Source of the DNA: Chlorophyllum brunneum | Lineage: Eukaryota > Basidiomycota > Agaricomycetes > Agaricales > Agaricaceae | Direction of reading: 5' to 3' | Length of the DNA: 64,000 nt | Assembly (NCBI GenBank): GCA_963576785.1 | Contig: OY756142.1 | Coordinates: forward strand, 2,232,001 to 2,296,000 | Shown: piece after piece, positions 46,863 to 58,511 of the stretch | Layout of the letters: each line of letters opens with the position of its first letter | Position numbering within the stretch: position 1 is the stretch's first letter | Position numbers and translations under genes: made by a program | Notes under the pieces: model-generated | What the model was told of the DNA's origin: nothing | Seen by the model: only the letters and a program-made list of their open reading frames with translations | The model's database searches: none

Positions 46863-47585
46863 TCATTTTCGAGTTTGTACGCGGATGCGGGGATCGCCTT
46901 TCTCGCTGCGCTTACGGAGCTTCTCCTGACGCTTGCTCGCTGGTTGGTCATCCACTGGTGAATCCCCCCGGCTTGAGGAGCGCCCTCTAAAATATGGGGA
47001 CACCACAGATGACCAGAGTTTGAAAATAGCGAAGAGAGGTATCTGTGGAAAGTATTTCAGGTACTGAGTCCGAGGGTGTCTTCTCGGGAACCAGTTATAC
47101 CACACACCACCATATACAGCAACCAGAACCACTCGCCGAGCGCACCACTACCAATCTGACAAGCCCCTTTACATGATTTCAGGTAAGTTCACAAGCGGCG
47201 TGGAAGCGTCGAACGTACATGTTATATATAGGATGTCAAAGCACCACTCGGTTACACCGGGCTGGTTGAGGTCTTCGCCGTACGAAAGTAATGTGCCAGT
47301 TGTAGGGTCACGTCTGGGAGTGCCAATTTTGATGAGATAGTTTGACAAGAAGAGGGAGGGAAAGAAAGTGACGACGTAGATGGCCAGAGAGGTTTTTGAG
47401 GGGGGTAGGGAACTGCGTCTTAATAGGAACCGAAGCACGAGGGAGATAATAGTTGGAAAGGTCATGCCCAGTTTGAGATACTTGACTGCGGCTTCATTTT
47501 GGTGGGCTGTACGATGGTCAGTATGAAGAGTGTGTCTGCGTGTGGGCAAAAGCTTACCGATACGTTTTGCGGAGGCGTTGGCCAT
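46863..47585 (-). CDS. SND2: TMEM208/Snd2-like ER membrane protein
   Basis: Component of the SRP-independent (SND) route that targets tail- and mid-anchored proteins to the ER. Exons 47585-47558, 47506-47219, 47166-47108 and 47042-46863 give 184 residues. Start MANASAKRIAHQNEAAVKYL, then hydrophobic segments (LGMTFPTIISLVLRFLL, SLAIYVVTFFPSLFLSNYLI), the family motif DLNQPGVTEWCFDILYITWA followed by CQIGSGALGEWFWLLYMVIP and LFAIFKLW, and a basic tail with SKRQEKLRKRSEK. An upstream ATG at 47609 is possible, but the chosen one fits family length. The start lies 59 bases from that of the Myb gene on the other strand. Confidence 0.88.
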
Positions 47586-47644
47586 GGAGATGCTAGGAGA
47601 ACAGAACACGGTGGAGCACAGAACTGGATGTTCAGATCACGTGG

Positions 47645-50297
47645 ATGCTGTCCTCGTCTCTGGCGTCGATGGAGACACAGGGCCCAGCTGCGAAGCCGCT
47701 AGTGCAAAAGGCCATCCGGACCAACCTTGTCATTCAGAATGCTTTGACAACCCAAGCGAGCGAGCTGGAGGCTCAGCTGAAGGAACTCGACGAATTGATT
47801 GTATGTTAACATCTACGAACATGCGCGCCTACTGACCGCAATCTAGGAGGGCGTCAATAAAGGAATGACGACAGAAGAGGTCCCCGACGAAGCCTTTGAG
47901 AGAGAAATCCAGATACCAGGCTCAAAAAGGGCGAATGGCCCAATTCCGTCGTTCGAGCTCTTGTCGCCGGTATGTACAATCCCCTCGCACCGTTTTCCCT
48001 CAACTGAGTATTTCGCAGGCATCGCCGTTTTACAGGGACGCATGTCAGCGCGCACATTACATACGATGGACATCAGTTAATCCAAGTACGAATGCCATCC
48101 CATACCACACGACTGGCTATTGATACAGCTCATCACAGTCAAGGGAAGAGAAGCAGAAATTCTAGCCGACGCGGTCAAGAAGGAAAATATGCGACTAGAG
48201 GCACATAGAGCTCGTGACAAGTACGTTAACTCGGCTGCACAAAATTCGCCTTCACCCTCATTCAAGCCCAAGTCCTGCAGCTTCACCTATTGACATCGAA
48301 AACAACATCGAAGGAATCAACTGGTCAATCGTGGCTGAAAAGGTCTCCGATCACGGAATCATTGATCGTTCGCCCGACGAATGTCGCATTCAGTGGGTTG
48401 GAAAGCTTCACCCCAAGGTCAATCATCGAGACTGGACACAGGATGAATTAAATAAGTTGCACGAATTAACTGCCCTTGCTCTAGCAACTGGACAGAAAGT
48501 CGATTGGGCTAGGATTTCAAAGGAACTTGGTGTAAGATCTTTCATTGGTTTGAATAACATTTGATGCGACTTCAGGTGCCTAGACGAACCGTATCCCAAT
48601 TGATTGTATGAAACAAGCCACGACAAGACCGCGACATCACTGGGATGCAGACGCCGACCAAAGACTATTAGACGCTGTCCAGACATTCGGAACGAATAAC
48701 TGGAACCTTGGTATGTTTCCAGCAATATCACGATGTGATTAGTTTTAATCACATACCGCCAGTGGCACGCTATGTCTCGCCGTGCGCAACCACCTCCCAG
48801 TGTCAAACGCGGTACATCCGGTCAGTCGATCCCTCAATCAAACGCGAACCATGGACGCCGGAAGAGGACACCCGGCTACGGAAAGCCGTCGAGGCATTCA
48901 GCAACTCGTGGATTGACGTTGCAGGCGTGCTCCCTGGTCGGACAAACGAGCAGTGTAGAGAGCGATGGGCGGAAATTGGTACTAATGGGGGCGGGAAGGG
49001 ACGCTGGGAGGAGGGCGAGGATCAGAGGCTCTTGGATGCCGTGAAAAGGCTCGGGAAGAAGTGGAAGCAGGTTAGTGAAAAAATTGGTGGTGGAAGGACT
49101 GGACCTAATGTGGGTCCCATCCCCTAACGATTGTCCTCCGACTGATTTACCCCTGTTCAGTGTCGACTGCGCTATGACAGGCTGATGAAAATGCACGTTA
49201 AGCAAGCAGGAAAGTTAGTAACATCGGTCCCAGGTCCTTCGACGGAACCGACGGAAGCTTCAGTATTGCCGCCACAGTGCCCATTTCTACCATCAGAACC
49301 TCCTCTAAACCACGCCGCTCATACCGGGTCCAAACCCCGGCAGAGAAGAAAAGCGAAAGCGACGGCTATCGCAGAAACAATGATAGACGACATTAATTCC
49401 CTTGCCACAATACATCCAAGACCACAAACGGAGCTACCTGGCCCCCCACACGCAAAACCTCGGCCTCGACCTCGACCTGTGGGTACATCTGATGGAACCG
49501 GGCGGGAAGATGGTCATGCTCGAAGTGATCGAGGGATAGGTCCAGAAGAGTCGAGACCGCCGGCGCCGCAACCCCACTCAACACACACGATGTCTCTTGG
49601 GGATGAATGCGGTGGGAGGGGGCTTTCAAGACCTGAAACAATTCATGAGAGCGGGGTCACAAACTCGTTCCATACTCAGGTGGTGCCAGTTCCCGTCTCC
49701 TCCACCACTCTGAGCCTCGTAGCCGGACCCTCGGATGTGAATGAAAGTCTCCCAACTTGTCGTCCAACCTCGTTCACGCAGGAAACAGAGCTGCCGCAAA
49801 TGTTTGGTACGGCGCTTCGAGATTCACAAGTACACGCACAAGGACTGGAGGATGTCAGCACGAGAAGAAACACAGGGAAGAGACAGCGGATGGAAGTCGA
49901 CAATACCAGTTCAGGCCTGGAGCCCGAACTAGTTACAGGTCTCGCTAATAACGTTAGATCTACTGCCGGACAGCTGCGATCACCACGAAGAAATCCGAAG
50001 AGGCGGAGGGTCGCGCCCGTAGAAATACAGGTTGAGGACCATGGTCAGGGTGATGGTAATGCTACCCAGGAATCAGAGGCAGACGGTGATACCAGCGAGC
50101 AGCCTACTATTAGTCCCGTCGAGCAGGGCAAGACAAACGCGGCAAGAGGGAGTGGAGGTAGTCGACAAGGGAAAATGCATGGACACGAATCTAGACGAGG
50201 GAGAGGTAGCCGCGGGCAGGGCGTGCATGCTGTTGTTACTGAAACCCAGTCACCGCGACGATCTGCGAGAGTTGCTGGTAGTTCTTCGAGGTCCTAG
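47645..50297 (+). CDS. Multi-Myb-repeat protein, SNAPC4-like
   Basis: Exons 47645-47800, 47847-47969, 48019-48075, 48129-48220, 48273-48531, 48584-48710, 48763-49109 and 49161-50297 give 765 residues. After a helical N-terminus (QNALTTQASELEAQLKELDE) and a SPFYRDACQRAHYIRWTS segment come four or five Myb/SANT repeats: INWSIVAEKV...DECRIQWVGK, RDWTQDELNKL with DWARISKELGTNRIPIDCM, HHWDADADQRLLDAVQTFG, REPWTPEEDTRLRKAVEAFS, and GRWEEGEDQRLLDAVKRLGK. The order and ELGTNR.P.DC motif match SNAPC4, the DNA-binding subunit of the snRNA-gene activator. The last 400 residues are disordered and end in a basic RRGRGSRGQG and RRSARVAG tail. Confidence 0.85.
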
Positions 50298-51226
50298 CAT
50301 ATACTGCCGATGCTTTCTATGGATCTGCAACCCGAATGACAACGGTCCCCGGCACACAACACGGAGCGAGAATTAAATTCTCCGCCGATAGTGATAAATC
50401 GACAGGTTCTGTGAAACGTGAATTTTCACGCCCCGTGAACCAGCTCATTCTATTCCGATCCATTTGCCAACGGAGACAGCTCTAAATTGTCTCTGCAGAT
50501 CATCTACTTAGCACTATACTGCCAGCCATCCAGAATACTGAGATATCCCTTACCAGGTTCTTTTCCGATCAACAGCCTAGTTCACTGGGCTTGAAGCCTA
50601 CCCGACTTCGATGTACTGAGCCCTTTCTGAACTAAGTCTTGCACCCATAATGTTCCCAATATTATCCACCCCAAGCAATTGCACAATATAGCTCCTCACC
50701 ACTAGTTGAACCAACCCTGTTAAACTGAGGTACCAAAATGTCTTTTATGACATGGGCGAAGTAAGGTCGGAGCTTCTAGTGGACCCCAGCTTGACATATT
50801 CAAGCCCAACGTGCATTGGACCAGGCCAAACCGAAACTCGAGCCCGGGTCTCGGACTGATCGATCCTCATCCTCATTCGCGTCCAAATGACATTCATTAG
50901 GATGAACAGAAGATAGTGGACAGTAATAACCTCTCAGGAGCTTTAAAAGGGTAGTGGCACACCAACACTTAGTGGTGCTTTACTGGGACGAGATGCGGTG
51001 GACCACAACTCGGAGTAGAAAGTAGCAAGGAAGAGGCACAAACAGGTGTAATGGGAGCCGCGGCAGCGACCTTGAACTTCAGTGATAAACCTGATAGAGG
51101 AAAAGCTGAGGAGAATATAATATAATCCAAGGGTAGAACGTCGCAAATTATAAATTACAAGAGCGAGGCAAGTCAGGTTCCCCTATTTCAATGACATCTG
51201 CCTGCTTATTTTTGAGCGCGGTTTGA
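50298..51226. other. Gene-poor stretch, about 930 bases
   Basis: Between the Myb gene stop and the 3' end of a DUF6534 copy. Open frames are short and unrelated to known families. No repeat ends or RNA gene were seen. Confidence 0.45.
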
Positions 51227-52610
51227 TCAAGTCAAAGTCGATGTTCCTTCCGGAAAGCACTCCCGAGGTGCCTCGCTTTTAGCTACATCCGCGGGGAACG
51301 TAAAGGTATCACCGTGTGGAATAAAACGACCGCCCACGAAGATGATGCGGCTACAGCTAACAATCACGATGACCGAGAATGCGTAGGCCTTTCCTAATGT
51401 CAACCCAAAAATCATATAGGTAGACGTTGTATAGGCAGCGGTCAATGCGTAGGCAAGTGAAGCCAGTGCTATACGTCGTGGATTTAGGGTATCAGCAAGA
51501 AGGAATATACTTTGTAGGAATCTGTTCTGACCTGTACTGAGGCCACTTGTGATCATGAGCCCCAACAGCCTCGTGACACGCCACTGTAATCCATTCGTGA
51601 GGCACTTGTTTCTCGTATTGCGCGTTATCTAGGAAGAGAGCTTCATGAAACATGTGAGATCTTCTGTGGGAACAGCGTACGAAATAGATTAGGTGGAACA
51701 TGATTATGAGACTGCAGAGGGCATTTACTGGCGCCCATAGCTTCGGTGGCTTTACTTTCAGCGAATATCCGGAGTTAGGTAAAGGCAAAGGCAACCCACC
51801 AGGTTCCGAGCCAAAGCTAAACCGAGATCTGAAGCAAAACTCACCTGCTCGTTCTGTAAATGAGCTCGGCGAGGATATGATATTCGGTACATTTCCACAG
51901 CCCCCCACAAGCCGATTACTAGCTGGAAGGTCGCGAGCTTTCGACCAGTCCGTTGGAGATTAGTCCCATTCCCAGCAGCAACCTGAGGAAGCTACTCACG
52001 AATACGATTATAGCTGGCACCAGTACATTATCAGTAAGACGGTGTATCCGGAATGCATGAACACATTGGGTAACAAGAGCCACTACGCGAACTTACTCAG
52101 CTTCATGTCTGTATCCGACAGAAATGTAGAGGTATCGCACCTATAGCCCCGCTTGCGGGGATAGTAAACCATGTATAGTAAAACAAATGTAGGTCCTTTC
52201 TATAAGGATTTTGTTCTGAAGTGAACTGCCTGCCCTGATGGGTGCAAAACAGAGCGTAGAAGTCGTGCCATGCTAAGGTGGTCTGGGCTACGACGACCAG
52301 AAAAACACCGTACACGATGGCTTTGACGGTAGGTCGATCCTTCGGATGGGACAAATAAAACATATCTATCGGAAGACAAGTCCAAATTTCTTAAGTGAGG
52401 ATGCCCAGCAGGGTAGGAAGTCGGTCAACTTACAGGTTTGAATTGACAAAACGCCGAACAAACAGAAATCTAACAGGAATCCGAATAACTGTTAACGATT
52501 AGCTCGGGGGACGGTACTTCTGCCTGAGGCAGCTTAAATGTAGGAGGAAGCACTCACAACTGGACCCGTTGCGATCTCGCCATGGACGTACAGGCTGTGG
52601 CTCAAAGCAT
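51227..52610 (-). CDS. DUF6534 seven-helix membrane protein, probable frameshift
   Basis: Read leftward: a first exon ending HGEIATGPV (donor at 52557), LFGFLLDFCLFGVLSIQT (from 52488), YMFYLSHPKDRPTVKAIVYG, CTHQGRQFTSEQNPYRKDLH, FTIPASGAI, ALVTQCVHAFRIHRLTDNVL, LATFQLVIGLWGAVEMYRIS, PPKLWAPVNALCSLIIMFHL, AHDHKWPQY, and MIFGLTLGKAYAFSVIVIVS to the stop at 51227. It is clearly a paralogue of the broken copy at 8148-9530 (LWAPxNAxC, DHKWP, IALASLAY, FGLTLGK.YAF). After AHDHKWPQYRSEQ the frame meets a stop, whereas a shifted frame gives FLQSIFLLADTLNPRRIALA, the expected segment. The start codon was not found. Confidence 0.6.
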
Positions 52611-54428
52611 CAGCAAGTAAAATTGACCAATTGTCTGTACCCTCACCGCTCACTGAAGGCCATGGATCTAGTAGCACCACAAAAGATGGTAGGGTAAGAG
52701 AAAAGTACCTACCAGTTACCTAGTCTCATACATTTATATGTACAGGGATTTCTCATCATAGTTCATGCGTCCAGAAGCCAGAACCAAAGCGGCATACTGA
52801 AGTGAGCTTCTGAGGGGCTGAGTTGGATCATCACGAGGTGGATAAGAAGGCAATGATCTGGACAGCTGTGAGAAGAAGGGAAGAGTTCAGATGTCTGGAA
52901 CAACCATCGTGCCGGGTGCAACATCAATACGGTGGTTCAGAAGCAATGTCAAGACACTGTAGTCTTGTCAACCCACCATCCTAGGGCTGGCCTGACGGTT
53001 GTAGTAGTCCGTTTTGAGCACCCTGGAGGTCTTCCTCTCCCTGATTACGATATCACCGGTATCCGAGGTGGTCTACATCAAGTTGGCATGGATGGGAAAC
53101 GAAGAGAGGGCTAGTTTAAGGCAAGGTACCGCATTCCATACCCACATTATTGTGGCTATTAGTGACAGGGATGATAGTAAATTTCACATCGTCGCATTGA
53201 ATTGATCAATTTGGTGAGCTGTGCCAAGAGTACCTAGCAGTTATACTCAAAATGTGACTATAATTCGTAAAATATAGTTTGCAGAAATATAAGACGATAA
53301 AAACACAGATACGGCCATTCGGTACATTTTGACCATGTCATATGTCTCATAAAAGAAGTTCAGCAATCAGAGACGATCCAGATAAAAATGTCACGAAAAA
53401 TCACGCTTTTCACGTGACAGTGCATGAGTATGGAACTACGTAGTGATCGGCATGAAATTGATGACCACATATCGTAAACACTCATCAGGACAGTCATCGA
53501 CTGGGAACACTTCCACTGTACTTGAGTCAGACTGAAACCTGTTTCTGCTCATGATGAGGTTAGTAATATAAAAGGGGAGTCAATGACTCAACACATCATT
53601 GAGTGCCATTTTTGGCAAGCAGCAAGGGGGCGGTGGCCCCAGACCAACCCTGAGGCCTGAATAGCGAGTCTACGTTGCCACAGGACAGCCTCAAAGAGTA
53701 CGCAGTAGGTAGTAATCCATCTCGTGGGCTCAGCTAGAGGGCCAATGACCCGATCGGTTGCCTAAGAAGCCGACCCCAAAGATGACGGTAGCAGGTCAGG
53801 CGTATTAGCATGCGTGATGTATACCGACTGTCAAACAGGACCGGTGACCAGGGATGTACACGTTCTACCCTGCCGGGTCTACAAAGGTTGCGTTAGGACA
53901 ACCACAGCAGCGGCGCATCGTCTAAATCTGTGAGACCTTGCACCAAAACAGTCATAACAATGGCATCACCGCGGACTCCTCGGGCTTGTGGATTGCGCCA
54001 AACAGCAATTTTACGACAAGTGCCCTGGCGCGATGTCCCAACCACGCCCACCATTCCTAATTGATACGGTCCGCAAAAGAATGGACGGAAAGCATCTATC
54101 ATGACATGGGAAGACACTGCCTCTGCACGGGATTGCTCACCAGCGCCTTGAATCCAGTAGCATCGCATGGAGTATATTACGTGAATAATCATCCCTTTCT
54201 TGCCCCTATTTCCTTGCCTAGAAATTCACGAGCACCCTCATCGTTCCATCGGTGAGATGACCAGCGAGTATTGTCTCTGTGAGTTTATTAATCTCGCCAC
54301 ACCTCGATGTTCTCTGACAATTTCCTGTCGGTTGTTAAAAGCGCTTCTAGAATACTACTTACCATCCCAGGTGCCGTGCTGTTCAAACTGATTCTATCCA
54401 ACGTCGTAGCGTTAAAACCTTTCTGCAG
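52611..54428. other. Gene-poor stretch, 1.8 kb, with no recognised gene
   Basis: It lies between two divergent DUF6534 copies. Short open frames on both strands (for example 53893-54192 minus) show no family resemblance. It is comparatively A+T-rich near 53200-53600. The first exon of the copy that follows may begin within 54250-54280 (MTSEYCL before a GT donor), but the join was not resolved. No terminal or tandem repeat was recognised. Confidence 0.45.
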
Positions 54429-55576
54429 CTCTTGGGTACCGCTCTTGATCTTTTTCTTTTTGCAGTCTTGACAGTCCAGACATGTATGAAAATCAGACGA
54501 TGATCTATCCTGTTGCACTAGCTGAATCTTCCAAACTCCAGATACCTATTATCTGGCCTTTCCTAAAGATAGGCCTCTGCTAAAAATTGCCATCAGCTGT
54601 GTCTATCTCGTCGGAGCGGCACAAATCGTGCTTACTATGATAGATCTATATAACATGGCCGTCGTGAAGTTGTGTGATCGTTGGGAACAACCACCAGATC
54701 ACTACTGGTTTTCCGTCATAGCATCGAGCACAGTTGGTGAGGAGTCTAATTCTAAAGATGGGCGGATCATTTTAATTATGCACTCCTTTAGTGGCATTAA
54801 CTGTTCAATGGCTTTATGCCAGCAGAATCTATATAATTTCCGGAAACCGTTGGATTTTGGTCTTAATCATCAGCGTACGTGCTGGAATTTCCACCTTTCC
54901 AAAGAATATGACGTTGAGGCTTTGGACAGCTATCCTTGGTGCAATTTGCGAGTGGCATGCTTGGAACTGTCTGCTTTTTTATCAACTTCTTCTCGGAAAG
55001 GTTTTTCACTATCTGCACAAAAGGTTTTAACCAAGTACGTGATTGGAACACTTTAGGAGAGCTGAAAATGACTCTGGTGTGAAGATATGGGGTCCCTTTA
55101 ATGTAGCATGCGACTTCACTATTACTGTTTATATGACAACCTATGTGGGTGTCGTGTTTCATCTGCCCGGTATCCCCGGCTCACGGAAACCAATCATAGC
55201 TTCTCAAGCGACGCAAGACAACAATAGCAAGAACGACACGAACACACATTGGAAGAATCGTTCTACTGGTTATCGAGACAGGTCTAGCAACAAGTACTGT
55301 TCCAAAGTTTGATAACTTTCGGTTGCCTCTCGTTGACCAACGTATTTAGGTCTCATGGCGCTTTGCTTTACATTTTTGTTCACCTACAAGACCCGTTTTG
55401 AAGTGATGTGGTACACCATTCCTGGTCTTGCAATGAGCAAAGTGTATAGCAATTCGATGCTAGCGCTACTCAATAATCGGGTCACTATTACCGGTGGGAG
55501 GAACGCTCGCGAGGATCTGGAAACGTTCGAGATGCAAGTGGAAAGTCTTCGGACCCAATCAACGAGGGGAGCCTGA
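54429..55576 (+). CDS. DUF6534 seven-helix membrane protein, looks intact
   Basis: Exon order: LLGTALDLFLFAVLTVQT; YTYYLAFPKDRPLLKIAISC with YLVGAAQIVLTMIDLYNMAV; HYWFSVIASSTV; ALTVQWLYASRIYIISGN; LSLVQFASGMLGTVCFFINF; KIWGPFNVACDFTITVYMTT; LLKRRKTTIARTTRTHIGRI with VLLVIETGLATS; and LFTYKTRFEVMWYTIPGLAM with SKVYSNSMLALLNNRVTI, ending SLRTQSTRGA. Every family segment is present and each junction uses GT-AG in phase, so this copy is probably functional. Helices and the conserved Trp, Cys-Asp and ETG positions match the other loci in this window. The first exon upstream of 54429 is unresolved. Function of the family is unknown. Confidence 0.75.
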
Positions 55577-55694
55577 AACGAGGGCGGAGCTCTTGACCTA
55601 CCAGGGTATGGTGTCGTAGGGACGTTGACGTTGGATATCAAGAGCACCATATGATGTTCAACAAGAAAGTCAAGAAGACAAATACTGCCGAGAA

Positions 55695-56857
55695 TTACCG
55701 ACTACCAACTCGCCATCGCTTCCTCGGGTGTAATCCCGTCTCCCAGTTAACAATATGCCCCAACAGCTCAGCATCTTCCTGGCCTGTACTATCCTCTGTG
55801 GCAAGTAATAAATGCCTGAGTGATTCCTGAACCAGACCTGCAGTCTTGAGTTTCTTCTCGAGAGAAGGGAGAGCGGCTTTCTTGGGTGGTGAAGCCTATG
55901 ACGTGAGGTAGCAATGAGCACAGGATCTCAGGGGGTCACAAATAGGTGTTCACGTACAGGAGTTTGGAGATAGGTGTGTTTTGGAGGGAGTTGTGGTAAG
56001 TATGGAGGGAGACCGCGTAGCGTAGTTGGGATGACTGGAGGGCCAGATTCATCATCTGAATGGAGAAGGTCTGGTGACGGTGAGCGTGATACTGAGAATG
56101 TAAGTTTTGCGGGTGAAATATTGGATTCTGTATCGGAGTGAGTGAAGTGTTGGTAGGTAATGAGGGCGGTACGCGTACTGCGTTTGAGACGTTTTCCCCG
56201 TTGGGGTGACGCACCAATCGCATCAGTAGAGTCTTGTGCTGCTGCGTTACTAGAAGGGTTTGGGGGTCGTTTCCGGGCAAGTGGGTATAGCTCCTTGGGC
56301 TCGATACCGAAATCGTTACAAGCAAGGAGAAGATCTGAGGGTATGGCACCTGCGCGATTAGCGAGATTGGCATATTCATGTGCTCTTTCGAAAAGTTGCT
56401 GAACAACTACAGTTTTGTCAGAACAACAAGTGAGAGAAGAGTGAGATTCTAGGCACGTACAAGCGACGACTTCAACCTCTAACCGTCTCACAGCTTGACC
56501 ATCGACAGATTCGAATCCGACATCGATTATTTCGTTGTCTATCACTCGACGGATGGCGTTCATGGCTATGGCGGGTGTGATGGAGGGCTCGGGTGGGCTA
56601 GGGGGGCGTGCAGGTGCAGGGTTTGTCTGTCTGTACGTGTCATTGGAGATGACGAGACCGGATAAAGTGGGTGCGCCGAGGCCTGGAGTGGGGGTAGTGG
56701 TTGACCCTACAGGAACTGGAGCTGTGTAAGGGGAGTAGTAGGACGATGTTGGTTGGATTGGGACTGGGACGTTGGGGTAGTGGTTTTGGTACTGTGTTGG
56801 CTGTGGCTGGAGGGTGGGTGTGGTTGTGGGTGGATATTGGAGGGGAGGGGTGGACAT
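55695..56857 (-). CDS. TAF8: Transcription initiation factor TFIID subunit 8
   Basis: Exons 56857-56461, 56406-55958 and 55895-55695 give 348 residues. A Pro/Thr/Gln-rich N-terminus precedes the histone-fold domain: AIAMNAIRRVIDNEIIDVGF, RRLEVEVVAFVQQLFERAHE and YANLANRAGAIPSDLLLACN. The TAF8 C-terminal signature follows: YLPQLPPKHTYLQTP then ASPPKKAALPSLEKKLKTAG and a segment with ESLRHLLLATEDS. TAF8 pairs with TAF10 and nucleates holo-TFIID assembly. The gene is head to head with riboflavin kinase, start codons 69 bases apart, implying one shared bidirectional promoter. Confidence 0.9.
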
Positions 56858-56926
56858 GGTGATGGTCTGAAACGGGTGTGCTGATGTTGAATTCCGGACA
56901 CCTCTTATCTCCCTCCTCCCACAACA

Positions 56927-57683
56927 ATGTCGGCAACAGCAGAAAAGGCTGCACAATCAGATCGCCCCGCGGCACCCTTCCAAACTGAAGAATTCAGACG
57001 TTCGAGACCTCTCGTCGTTGGTCCTGATGAACCCGAGTCACCCTTTCCGATCAGACTTGCTGGACCAGTACAGAAGGGATTTGGACGGGGTGGCAAGGAT
57101 CTGGGGTGTCCCACTGGTACGTCGGTGGTTCGATTAGTGCTCAAAGGTCGCGATTAATGGGGCTGGGTGTAGCTAACTTCCCAGATGAGGCGACGGAGGC
57201 GATGACTGTGGTCGCAAAAACTGGGGTTTATTATGGGTATGCCCGCGTGCTCCCTCCTGCAGACGAGGTCGGAGAGTTTGAGAAGGAGGAGCTGGTGGTG
57301 TTGCCAATGGTGATGAGCATGGGATGGAATCCGTTCTATGATAACCAAAAGTTGACGGCTGTGAGTCGATATTCTCCATCCTTGGCTCTGTGGCTCATGG
57401 ATGACGGAATATAGGAAATACATATTATGCATCCTTTCAAGAGAGATTTCTACGGGATTGAGATGTGTGCTATAGTTCTTGGATATATCCGTCCCGAGCT
57501 TAATTATACTTCACGAGGTGAGCAACTCGGCATCCTCCCATTTGTGCTTCTACTATAACGACTGCTACAGAGGCACTGATAGCCGATATTGAGACGGACA
57601 AACGCGTCGCATTACGATGCCTAGAGCGACCAGGGTACCAGAAGTATGCAAAGGATGAGCTCTTCAAGCTAGAGGATATATAG
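56927..57683 (+). CDS. FMN1: Riboflavin kinase
   Basis: Phosphorylates riboflavin to FMN with ATP. Exons 56927-57116, 57173-57360, 57415-57517 and 57571-57683 give 197 residues, the usual length for the fungal monofunctional enzyme. Motifs: [40 protein letters not shown] (the [10 protein letters not shown] nucleotide and Mg site), [23 protein letters not shown] with the following [14 protein letters not shown] (the catalytic Glu-containing EIHI), and [12 protein letters not shown]. The C-terminus [10 protein letters not shown] completes the fold. It converges with the mitochondrial uS11 gene, stops about 105 bases apart. Confidence 0.93.
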
Positions 57684-57789
57684 CTGCTGGATATTATTGA
57701 ATATACGTATAGACTACGGGTGGGCTCTAAAGAAAGCTGGGAGGTGTTAGCTAGTGATGCTTGCAAAGAAGGGAGGGACATACCGGTGA

Positions 57790-58428
57790 CTATAGACGTC
57801 TCGTCTTCTTTGACCGCGTGCCGCCAATCTTGAGGGCAGTTCGGTCAGTAACATTCTTGATGGTATCCCGAATTCTGTCGCCTTCCGAGGCCATCAGCGC
57901 GGTCTTGAGAGCCTCCCTGCCCTGGCCGAAGCCATTGAAGTACAGGTCCACAGTGACTGCAGTGCCGTGCTTGGCCTTGAACTCTTCTAAAAGCTTGAAG
58001 ACGCGGACGGCACACTGGTACCCCGCTTCGTATCCTGCACGCTGGCCCTTTTTGAAGCCGACAGAGCCACCAGAGAACCACGCGATGACTTTTGACTCGG
58101 GGGGCTTGAGGAGATTTTCAAAGTAGGTGAGGGAGGAGAGGGTGGTGATGGTGTTGTTGCGGGTGGAATGGCAGTCGAAACGGTACGCTGAGCGTGTGTG
58201 TGCGGATTTTGCAGCATAGTAGTTTGTTTTTGCTCTGCTCATGGGGTTTTCGTGGGCAGAGGCGTATCCGTGAGGCCCTGCACGGGGGGGACCGTCGGGG
58301 GTGTCTGGAGTTGGGCGGTTTGTGAAGGGGTTTGTGGGGACATGGGCGGAGACGAGGGCGTGGGCGGCGTCGAGGAGGTGCTGCTGCGTCGACACACTGC
58401 GACTCTGAATTGCGCGGCTGGCCAACAT
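57790..58428 (-). CDS. Mitochondrial small ribosomal subunit protein uS11m
   Basis: A single exon, 212 residues. The N-terminus (MLASRAIQSRSVSTQQ) is a presequence. The C-terminal two-thirds is the uS11 fold: FDCHSTRNNTITTLSSLTYF, WFSGGSVGFKKGQRAGYEAG, YQCAVRVFKLLEEFKAKHG, VTVDLYFNGFGQGREALKTA and IRDTIKNVTDRTALKIGGTR with the basic SKKTRRL tail. In bacteria uS11 lies in the mRNA-exit platform of the small subunit; this version carries an about 70-residue N-terminal extension. It is head to head with QCR9, start codons 83 bases apart, so two mitochondrial protein genes share one promoter. Confidence 0.9.
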   Translation of the reverse strand: MLASRAIQSRSVSTQQHLLDAAHALVSAHVPTNPFTNRPTPDTPDGPPRAGPHGYASAHENPMSRAKTNYYAAKSAHTRSAYRFDCHSTRNNTITTLSSLTYFENLLKPPESKVIAWFSGGSVGFKKGQRAGYEAGYQCAVRVFKLLEEFKAKHGTAVTVDLYFNGFGQGREALKTALMASEGDRIRDTIKNVTDRTALKIGGTRSKKTRRL

Positions 58429-58511
58429 CCTCAGTCACCTCCGTCACACTCCCGTCACCCCTGTGACGCACGGAGCCCACCGGAAACGCTCATCGTCCTG
58501 CCACCACCACC

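Noticed and set aside
48540..48620. Stop codon after the first Myb repeats, suggesting a broken gene
   Set aside because: Using the acceptor at 48583 gives ELGTNRIPIDCM in frame, as in SNAPC4, so the stop belongs to a different reading of the intron.
54628..55056. 142-codon open frame as a stand-alone gene
   Set aside because: It reads through introns of the DUF6534 gene; only parts of it are family exons and the rest is intron or another frame.
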